Under the pieces are notes generated by a model. That model did no database searches. It was given only the letters and a program-made list of their open reading frames with translations, and was not told the DNA's origin. A program made the translations under genes and the position numbers. A stretch of 64,000 nucleotides of DNA from Breviolum minutum Mf 1.05b.01 (lineage: Eukaryota; Sar; Dinophyceae; Suessiales; Symbiodiniaceae): the NCBI GenBank assembly GCA_000507305.1, contig DF240844.1:1-64000 (forward strand). The letters run 5' to 3'. This document shows, in pieces, positions 52,907 to 60,960 of this stretch. Position 1 is the first letter of the stretch. The number at the start of each line of letters is the position of its first letter.

Positions 52907-54490
52907 GTGGGGGGGGTTTTTCGACACCTCGGAAAAAGCGTAGGACTGTTAGGATTTCAGATTCATATTGTGAAGCTGGTAGATGGATTGAGATGGCGAT
53001 TGCCACTTTTAAAGGTAGAGGGTAATTGAATAAGCCATTTCTCAACCAAGCTCCATAGGTTGGGGAAGGCAACTTTCCATCCACTTGCCCTTGATGGTAA
53101 GCTTTGCAGAAAAACCCGTCACTTTTAACGTGTTTTTTTTTTTAAAGTGTATGTTTCCCCCTGCGCGCCTTCAGGTACAAAGATTACCTTTAGATCTGCA
53201 ACTTTTCCGTGAGGCCGGAGGGGTTTTCTAGGATAGGGGGCCTGGATGGGAGCAGAAAATATATTGGCCGTCGGTTTTTTCTAGGGTCATCTACAGTGTC
53301 TTGTCATCCCAGTTTTTTTTAAATAAAGCCTTTTCATAGGTGACCACCTGACCACCTCTTTTTGGGTATTTCGTGTTTTTGGAGTTGGTGTGTTTGGGAT
53401 ATGTTGAGCGTTGCGCAGGGGGATTGCTGATCACTTCATTCGTGGGGGTTTACCATTGACTCGTTGCACTCAGGGTCACAATTCTCGGGGGGCATTTTTC
53501 AGAAGCGAGGAAGATTCGTTGGGAGCATATTAGCTAACAAAAATCCTTTCCACAGCCATTCTTCAACAGATTCTTGATGACTAAATCAAGCCAAATGGAG
53601 GCCTTCCATTAACTCAGATCCAGCATCTCTGACCTTTGGGGGGGGGGGCTCAGTTGAACATCACATGTTGATCAGTTTCTTAGAGAGTTCCCCAGCTCAA
53701 GGGTAGCCAAAAAAGACGTTCCCTTTCTGAAATCCTTGTTGTAGCTTTCCCAACTCATCCTAGCTTTCTACCATGTTATCCTAAGAAGCCAACAACTTTG
53801 AGTTTTACTTGTTGCAACTATCTATCCTTGCATAACAAAAACTTCAGGTTCAAGAGAAGGCTTAGGTGTTGTCTCATGCCAACAAACAGACCCCCCGGTG
53901 TCAAATTTCTACTCTGCGGGAGAGGCTGTGACCAACCAGCTGGGATGGTCACAAGAGTCAGAAGCTCGCATTGGATATCTGGCCAGATGTTGAGCGTGTA
54001 ACAAAAAAAGCAGAGAGGGACTCCAGTGGACCCGAAGTCTTTTTGTTGGTTGGAATTGGTAGCTTAAGCTGCGGATGGCGGATCCCCAGCTTCCCAAGCC
54101 ATTTTTCCATGTTGCCGTGGTAGTTTTTTTTGCGAAGAAAGTGTCCGAAGGTGTTTGATGGAGGTCAGTGGAGTGTTGCTCCGCACCCTTTCTTGAAGGT
54201 GTGGATCTACATTTTGCTACCCTCACTGCAGCAACCTAGGAAAAGAAGAGAACGATCTTGCAAGGTTTCGGATGGAATTTGTAAATCATCTAAACAAGTG
54301 GCTTTGGGCCCGTTGGACATGGGACTTTGATGCCAATTAGATGTCTGCATTTTGCATCGTTCCTGCTCAATCAGCACTTGCATTGACACGGCATGAATCG
54401 TTTGAAGATCGGTAGCCTCAAGAGATATCTATGCTTCGCCACAGATGTTCGCCACAAGGGGGTTCTAAGGCATTTCAGTCAGTCTCAACA
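52907..54490. other. No supported gene; G homopolymer
   Basis: Intron-like, T- and G-rich. A run of G lies at about 53638-53648. No convincing exon. Confidence 0.38.
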
Positions 54491-54625
54491 AAGGTTTGTA
54501 AGGACGTAGATTTGCAACTCCGAGAATGCGCCAGACTTGTGGCCGTGTGCTGCTGCTGGCTACTTGGCGAGATCGACGGGAAGCCAGGAAGATGTCGAGT
54601 CATTTTCATTCCTCGTCGTATCTAG
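54491..54625 (+). CDS. Predicted terminal exon, unknown protein
   Basis: After an acceptor (caacaaag) it reads VCKDVDLQLRECARLVAVCC, then CWLLGEIDGKPGRCRVIFIP and RRI with TAG. Five Cys residues and good codon third positions. Family unknown. Confidence 0.42.
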   Translation, partial: KVCKDVDLQLRECARLVAVCCCWLLGEIDGKPGRCRVIFIPRRI

Positions 54626-55577
54626 GATGAAATGTCACACAGTGTTTCAGCCAGGATCATCCTGATACAGTCTACACTACAATGTATATATAGATTGCAT
54701 TACAACGTTGACTCCCAGGGTATCCGCTGGTTGCTTTGTGAGATTTGGATGACACATTAGCATCCCAGCCATTTTCCACGTTTGTTTTCTCCCCTAACTT
54801 GGTGGAACCACCACTGCAGTGATGCCCGTGGCTTGAGGCCAGTGCTGCTTCAGCAGAAATCTTGATTGCCGATGCATTTGAGCCCTATCCAGGTGCCAGT
54901 TCGGTGTTGCCGTTGGTTGGCCGAGAGGCCCCAAAAAGGCTAGTTTGGAGTAAGGGTCAAAAACACTCAAGAACTCCATCCTTTACAATCCTGTCTGGGT
55001 GGACTGGGTACATTTAGCACGCGTCCAATTTATTACAGTATATAACCTTGACATGTGTCGTTTGGAGGTTGCTATACCTATTCCCCAAATGATTCATTTG
55101 TGGATGAAAAGTAAGAGGTAAGCTGAGACCTCCCAAAAGTTGACTAGTTTACTTGATCTCGACTCCTGTACATCAACACACCGGCAGGTTACTCCGGCAA
55201 CTTGACTGTCGAGGGCACGGTGAACATCTCTGGATCCAGTTTCGGTATTCAGGTGGATATGAAACGAAACCAACGTTTCCGGGAGTGGAGAAAGTTGGCA
55301 GATCCACATCCCAGCCTTTTAGAGTTTGATTGAAATTAATCTTTGGTTGGTTGGATATTAGTGAAAATACTACGATCTTATTCATATCTCTAATTGTTGT
55401 GTATTTTTTTTTCTAGCAGCTGCATGTAACATGTAGCTGCTTTATGCGCGTAGCGGCATGCATTGAAGACATTGGACTTTTGGGACATGGACGATTTCTG
55501 ATTGGCAGTTTGTGGAACTTGTAGCCCAGGGATTGTTCAGAAAATCGCAGGTTCTTATTTGATTTGTGTATATATAA

Positions 55578-55803
55578 GATAACATACATACACATACATA
55601 CACATACATACACATACATACATACATGCATGCATGCATACATACATACATGCATGCATACATGCATGCATGCATGCATGCATACATGCATACATGCATA
55701 CATGCATACATGCATACATGCATACATGCATACATGCATACATGCATACATGCATACATGCATACATGCATACATGCATACATGCATACATGCATACATA
55801 CAC
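55578..55803. repeat. CATA / CATG tetranucleotide satellite
   Basis: ATACATACAC units pass into about 20 units of the octamer [16 protein letters not shown] frames are artefacts. A family 2 hairpin starts at its end. Confidence 0.97.
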
Positions 55804-55897
55804 TAGGTGGTGGTTTGTTTTTTTTCAACTATATTTGGGGAAGATGCACCCATTTTGACGAATATTTTAGTCGATTGGGTTGAAACCTAGCACCTGG
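55802..55897. repeat. Hairpin element family 2, copy d
   Basis: ACTAGGTGGTGGTTTGTTTT at the left, GGGTTGAAACCTAGCACCTG at the right, with the core ATATTTGGGGAAGATGCACC and CATTTTGACGAATATTTT as in copy a. Confidence 0.78.
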
Positions 55898-55928
55898 TGT
55901 AGCTGGTCAACCTACCCCACCCTAACAG

Positions 55929-56020
55929 ACCCCCGGAAACAAGGGCTTATAATAGCCAGCCTTATTAAGGGAAACCAATGGTTAATAAGCCCTTAAAAAA
56001 GGTCTTATTTCTGGGACGGG
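55929..56020. repeat. Inverted-repeat hairpin (single copy)
   Basis: CCCGGAAACAAGGGCTTATA at the left. AATAAGCCCTT and GGTCTTATTTCTGGG at the right are its inverted pieces. Non-coding, just upstream of the RCC1-like gene. Confidence 0.5.
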
Positions 56021-56141
56021 TACGTTGGGGCATGGTGACCTGATCATGTAATCTTGCTTGGCTTGGGCTCAAAGTGTGAAGTAGAGATCCATTGTTCATA
56101 TTTTGGAGGGTCGTCAAGATCGCAGGACGTATCAGCCCTCG

Positions 56142-56948
56142 ATGCTTGAAATAAATGTAGCTTTGCTGAACGGGAATCCTGAACTTCTCGGTCCACTTCT
56201 TCCTTCTTCCTCGCTCAAAGATGTCACAACAAAGGCCCAACGAGCCTTTGGGAAAAAGTACCTCAAACTTATCACTGCCAAGAATCGAGCCCTAGTCGAT
56301 CTTAATAACACCTTAGAAGAAGCAGAGATAGAGGACGGAGAGTGCCTTACAGCTCTGGTACTTCAACCACAACTGGCAGCAACAGACAATGCCTTTGCCT
56401 TGTGGTGTCACGGAGATAGCGCGATCGTTGCATGGGGAGATCCAGGCCGCGGTGGTGACAATTCGGCAGTTCGAGGTCAGCTCAAGGGTGTGCAGCAGGT
56501 ACAAGCCACTCGTAATGGGGCCTTTGCTGCAATTCTGGAAGATGGATCCGTCATTACCTGGGGTGGTCAACGCTTTGGGGGTGACAGTTCGGCAGTTCAA
56601 GATCAGCTCAGGGGCGTGAAACAAATTCAAGCCACAAGTAGTGCCTTTGCTGCGATTCTTCAAGATGGATCCGTCGTTACTTGGGGCATTGCGCACTGGG
56701 GCGGTGACAGTTCGGCAGTTCAGGATCAGCTCAGGGGCGTGCAGCAAATTCAAGCCACAGATCGTGCCTTTGCTGCGATTCTGGAAGATGGATCCGTCAT
56801 TACCTGGGGTGGTCAACGCTTTGGGGGTGACAATTCGGTAGTTCAAGATCAGCTCAGGGGCGTGCAGCAAATTCAAGCCACGATTNGTGTGGATGTAGAG
56901 TGCGGACGTACCTTTGCGCATGGGGCATTCTGGGGTGTGAGTGAATAG
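56142..56948 (+). CDS. Ubiquitin-like plus RCC1-like repeat protein (repeat region disturbed)
   Basis: From the ATG at 56142 the product starts MLEINVALLNGNPELL and has a ubiquitin-like N-terminal part of about 75 residues (ending DGECLTALVLQPQ). RCC1-like units follow, the core being FAAILEDGSVITWGG, then RFGGDSSAVQDQLRG and VQQIQAT. Units start at 56391, 56520, 56643 and 56766; the last three are spaced exactly 123 bp (41 residues). An N at 56886 lies at the next unit boundary, after which the repeat is lost and a stop follows at 56946. A GTGAGT donor lies just before that stop. Such proteins are widespread in Symbiodinium-type genomes and are often annotated as HERC-like, although no HECT domain is present here. 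The function is unknown; RCC1 repeats usually form a propeller for protein binding. The first in-frame codon upstream (TTG at 56103) is not a likely start. Confidence 0.85.
   Translation: MLEINVALLNGNPELLGPLLPSSSLKDVTTKAQRAFGKKYLKLITAKNRALVDLNNTLEEAEIEDGECLTALVLQPQLAATDNAFALWCHGDSAIVAWGDPGRGGDNSAVRGQLKGVQQVQATRNGAFAAILEDGSVITWGGQRFGGDSSAVQDQLRGVKQIQATSSAFAAILQDGSVVTWGIAHWGGDSSAVQDQLRGVQQIQATDRAFAAILEDGSVITWGGQRFGGDNSVVQDQLRGVQQIQATIXVDVECGRTFAHGAFWGVSE
56391..56888 (+). repeat. 123-bp coding tandem repeat
   Basis: GCCTTTGCTGC recurs at 56520, 56643 and 56766 at 123-bp spacing, with a more diverged first unit at 56391. The units of 56520 and 56766 are nearly identical over long stretches, indicating recent duplication or conversion. 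Confidence 0.93.
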
Positions 56949-58132
56949 CATCTAACTGGTTTTGGTTGGAAAGTGACGGAGCTAAGGATGCTGGGAAAAT
57001 GTTTGTTTTTCTAAATGTGGAGGTAAAAAAAAACCTCAAGAGCCTCAGAATCCCCAAAATCCACTGCGGAGATGGGAGGGTATGGTAAGGTCACAGGCTT
57101 TCCGACTCCCAGGTCTAGCAGCTTTTTTCTCCTCCTGAATGGGGCGACTTGAGCAGTCAAAATCATGGTGAATTAGTTTGAAGAGGGGGGAAGTTATACT
57201 AAACCTATCCCCTTTTTTGAGGATCATGAGAGTCAGGAATCCTTATGCAACCATTGTATGAATCAGATTACCATGAAGAGGTTGTCACCTCTTGCTGCAA
57301 GGGGGGAACACTACGCAGCCGAATACTTGTGGCATTCATGTCCATCGAGGAAGTACTTGTGGTGATGCTCAAGGTGCGGATTGTATTTCTTGTGGGGGAA
57401 AAAGGTGGGTAGAGGCCCAAGGCAGTGAATTACGGCAACCAAAACATCCAAAAAACCCACCTTAAATAGTGAAGTTCTGGGATTGCGCCCCTGCCAAATG
57501 TGGATTTCATCTGATTGGAATAGTGAGAATTGCCCAGAAACAACACACACACACACAGAGTCAACTGAGGAAAATATAATAGGGGAGAAATAGCTGAAAC
57601 AACTTTTGAGTCTTAGGGTTCAATGTACCATATGTGCTCAAATTTATGCAGAGATTTTCAGCCCAAAGCGAAAGAATAGTAACTTTGAAGTCAGATTGTT
57701 ATGACATATTTGAATTTTACACCTTCACATCTGGTTTGAAAAGGTTCGGCAGGGAGAGCTTTTGAACCGACCTGGGATGTGATCAACCGTGTTTTGTTTT
57801 TTTTGGGGGCTCGAAATGGTTTCCCTTCCTCCCTTTCTTTGCTGAGTGAATTGCAAACGTTGCCCCTGGATGGTCAATCGGACAGCTCGTGACTGGAGTT
57901 CTCTCCCCCAATTAGTGTGGAAAAGCATCGTAGGAAAGGTCGTTGGCTCTTTCCCTCTCTGTTTGTAACCTCTACATGTGAGAGACTTATACCATCAAGT
58001 GGACAATGAACCCATGCTGCAATGAAAACTTGGTGGGACTTATTTTCCACTGGACCATCGTTGGGAAAAGAGTTTTTGCAGCGAGTCACTGGGGGCTTGG
58101 GTTGAAGACCCGGCAATGCCCTGATGCCAAAG
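56949..58132. other. No supported gene
   Basis: Intron- or intergenic-like. A short AC run lies at about 57543-57556. No convincing exon on either strand. Confidence 0.4.
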
Positions 58133-58188
58133 CTAGATGGTTGGTGGCTTCAAACATTTTTTAATTTCCCCAGCCCTACTTATAAGCT
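58133..58188. repeat. Hairpin element family 2, left half
   Basis: CTAGATGGTTGGTGGCTTCA then AACATTTTTTAATTTCCCCA matches the left arm and centre of family 2. The right arm is missing. Confidence 0.65.
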
Positions 58189-59253
58189 CTTTGAGTTCTC
58201 CAAAATGATTTTTGACAAAATGTGGCTTTACAATAACCAAACCATCCACAAACTCAACCAAGAAAGTTGAACAAAATCTGAATGAACAATACTTAATGAA
58301 CAAAACAAATCGGGGGACCTCGGATCTCAAAAAAATCCCATCAGTTGACCTTCATTTGTTTTCCAGGTCATTTCTGGGACAACACAGAGATCTCATCAGA
58401 TCCTTGGAGTCTTGGTCCTACGTACCTCACTCTTTTTGCAGAAGCTTCTGGAAAGTCGTACCTTGGAAAAGAACAGGAAAAGAATGGCGATGTTTCAGAG
58501 ATTTTCCTGAGTTTTTTTCCTGAGTTTTTCCTGAGATTTTCCATAGATTCTTCATAGAACGCCTGAAAAGAATGGAAAGAATTGAAAGAGAAGAAGGATC
58601 TGAAAGATGGTGTCAATCTGATCCAAGTTGGGTGAGATCACTTTCGCAATAAAGGTCTCAGAGTCTACCCTTAGCTACCCCTCCTCTCGAATAGGTAAAT
58701 TTGTCTCTCATTTTATTTGCGTTTTTACGAGCAATGTGGTCATTTTCCACTGAATCATGATTATTGGAGGGAGTTTTCTAAGACTCTTGCAAGTCTTCAA
58801 AGTTTCCTGGAAAGTTCATTTGATAAAATCACAATCTTGAACATATTTCGGTATTTTGGGGTAAACTTAAGAAATCCCACAATTTGGGACCTTTCTAACA
58901 TAACATTCCCTAAGTTTTGCATCTATTAGGGCTCAAAATTTTGAGGGACCACAGATGTGGGAGCTACCGTCCCCCAAGGCAAGTTGCCACCGGCTTGGAT
59001 TTGAAAGACTTGGGTGGCAAGGTGCGAGCCCTTGGAGGGATTCGATGACATGGGGTGACACTGTGACACCTCAACAAAATGAGCTTGTTGTGTGGGGGTA
59101 TTTGAAGGTTAGTACACTCGGATCCCATTTACTATTTACCCAGACTCTTTGCAACTAGAACGCCGATGTTCAAACTTCGAATGCTTCTGGAAGCCGAAAC
59201 AGTTTTGTGAACTAATTTGGTCTCTCTCTTTTTGGTTTTGTTGTTTTGGGTAG

Positions 59254-59495
59254 CCCCGCAAAACCACGAAACCATGCAAACGGTGAATGCAATGCTTGAA
59301 GAGGTCATTGTGGTTCATGACTTCAACGGCGGACGTGTGGCCTGTTCCACCTTGCGGCCCGACGGAGCTTCTTCGGTGGCCTTTTGGCACGATGGTGGCT
59401 GCTATGCTGAGAAGGCCGGGTGTGCTTCAGGGTGGTGCAACACAAAGAAACCAGGGAACTTCAACTTCAAACCCGAAAATATCATGGTTCAGTAA
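59254..59495 (+). CDS. Terminal exon of an unrecognised protein
   Basis: After a T/G-rich tract and acceptor tttgggtag the frame has 80 codons to TAA: MQTVNAMLEEVIVVHDFNGG, RVACSTLRPDGASSVAFWHD, then GGCYAEKAGCASGWCNTKKP and GNFNFKPENIMVQ. GC-rich third codon positions and a well-mixed peptide make it one of the clearest exons of the window. The four Cys near the end suggest a disulfide-bonded, secreted or lumenal part, an inference. The ATG at 59274 could be the start of a short protein instead. No family is recognised. Confidence 0.6.
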
Positions 59496-59829
59496 AAAAG
59501 TGACGTCCCTCTTGCAATGGAATCTGACCATTGTTGTTCCGGATGTTTGTACTGGATACATTCATATTACCTCGTAGTTCTTGTGAATTTCATTCCTAGG
59601 AAGTTCCTGACAGATATGGAGATTTTTCTGTGGTAAACATCACCTCCAGGCACCCAGTTTTGAGTGGTTTATGAGGGACATTCACCGCACAACCCCAAGA
59701 GTGACACCAAGGATTCTGTGACCGGTTGAATACCACTTCGTCTTTGCAAAAAGGGGAACTCCATATCCAATCATTCATCCAACCATTCATTTTCGGGGTG
59801 CGTAAATATGAATGCCGGATTCACGTATT

Positions 59830-59928
59830 CTAGGTGGTGGTTTCAAATATTTTTTATTGTCACCCCTATTTGGGGAAATGATCCAATTTGACTAATATTT
59901 TTCAAATGGGTTGAGACCACCAACTAGG
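59830..59928. repeat. Hairpin element family 2, copy c
   Basis: CTAGGTGGTGGTTTCAAATA at the left, GGGTTGAGACCACCAACTAG at the right. Its centre is nearly identical to copy b (AAATGATCCAATTTGACTAA). Confidence 0.87.
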
Positions 59929-59981
59929 TATGTACGATCTGGATTATGTATACATACATATATATATATATATATATGATA

Positions 59982-60041
59982 TGTACCCTTGGACCCCAAA
60001 ACCCTGAAAAATGAAGGTTTTGGGTTCCCATGGTATGTAGA
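59982..60041. repeat. Short hairpin
   Basis: GTACCCTTGGACCCCAAAAC at the left and GGTTTTGGGTTCCCATGGTA at the right, separated by about 18 bp. Next to a TATA run (59953-59978). Confidence 0.6.
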
Positions 60042-60173
60042 AACATATTAAGGATTCGAGTATAGCTGCCTCTCACCCCAGGACTGGCGTAAGCAAGAGT
60101 GGTTGAACTTCACAGGAGCTTTCAGGCCGGGGAGATTGGACCAAAAGGCTTGGAAGTTGAAACCTTGGATCAA

Positions 60174-60282
60174 ATGGGTGTTTCCAAAAATAGGGATACC
60201 CCAAAATGGATGGTTTTTTAGTGGAAAACCCTATTAAAATGGATGATTTGGGGGTTACCCCTATCTTCGGAAACCCCCAAAT
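60174..60282. repeat. Hairpin element family 3, copy c
   Basis: ATGGGTGTTTCCAAAAATAG at the left and CTATCTTCGGAAACCCCCAA then AT at the right, with the ACCCCAAAATGGATGG and AAAATGGATGATTTGGGG core. Confidence 0.85.
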
Positions 60283-60846
60283 ATTTCTGTGGTTTGTTCC
60301 TGATGAAGCTTTCAGCGTCTTCATTTTTTTCGGAGTCTTTTGGGAGGGATCTCCAGTTTTGAGACCATCCAAGAATTTGGAGAATGCAAAGCATGGCAGT
60401 TTCTTGGAGATGAAACAGTTGGCGACCGACAAGTTGGAGGATGCATGATCAGGGCTTAACGTCATCAGGGGAAGAAATCCCGAGTAGACCTGGGGGCAAT
60501 TTTTTGGGCTTTCAGATTCAGGTGGCCAGTCTGGTGTGTTGTTGAAACGCCCGAAGACCTCAAGGATTCAAGACACAAGACACTGGTGTTTCTTGTGGGT
60601 GGTCATGTACACAAACCACCAAGCCGAGCGAATGGGAAGGAAGATGAACGCGTTTTCGCAGGCAACTAAGTTTTCATGATGCGTTTATTCGAAATCGATG
60701 GGAGTGATTGATAGGCTCCTAAGAAGGACTGTCCGGGTGATGTTTCTTTCCTAAATTCTGGAAACAGATGCCGCAATGAAAGTGCGTAAAATGATTCCTT
60801 CTAAGATTTCCGGTGACTTGACCCGTTTGATGCTGGTTTCTTGCAG

Positions 60847-60960
60847 GCGTTGTGGGCCTTCATCCGTCTGCTTGGCACAGCACGAGATGTGTACAGCCAA
60901 CTGCTTTCAGGACGAGCAATGTGAGATGTTCCCCATGCGGATTTGTGGCTCGATCATTTG
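60847..60960 (+). CDS. TauE/SafE N-terminal Cys-rich exon (candidate)
   Basis: After acceptor ggtttcttgcag it reads RCGPSSVCLAQHEMCTANCF then QDEQCEMFPMRICGSII, with six Cys. Eukaryotic TauE/SafE proteins often have a Cys-containing lumenal part before the first helix, and C.MFP.R fits that place. A second frame (ALWAFIRLLGTARDVYSQLL, donor GTGAGA at 60931) is also open. The frame is continuous with an ATG at 60776. Confidence 0.48.

Noticed and set aside
56313..56951. 212-codon minus-strand frame over the RCC1-like gene
   Set aside because: A shadow of the repeat-coding + strand. The repeat keeps the opposite frame open.
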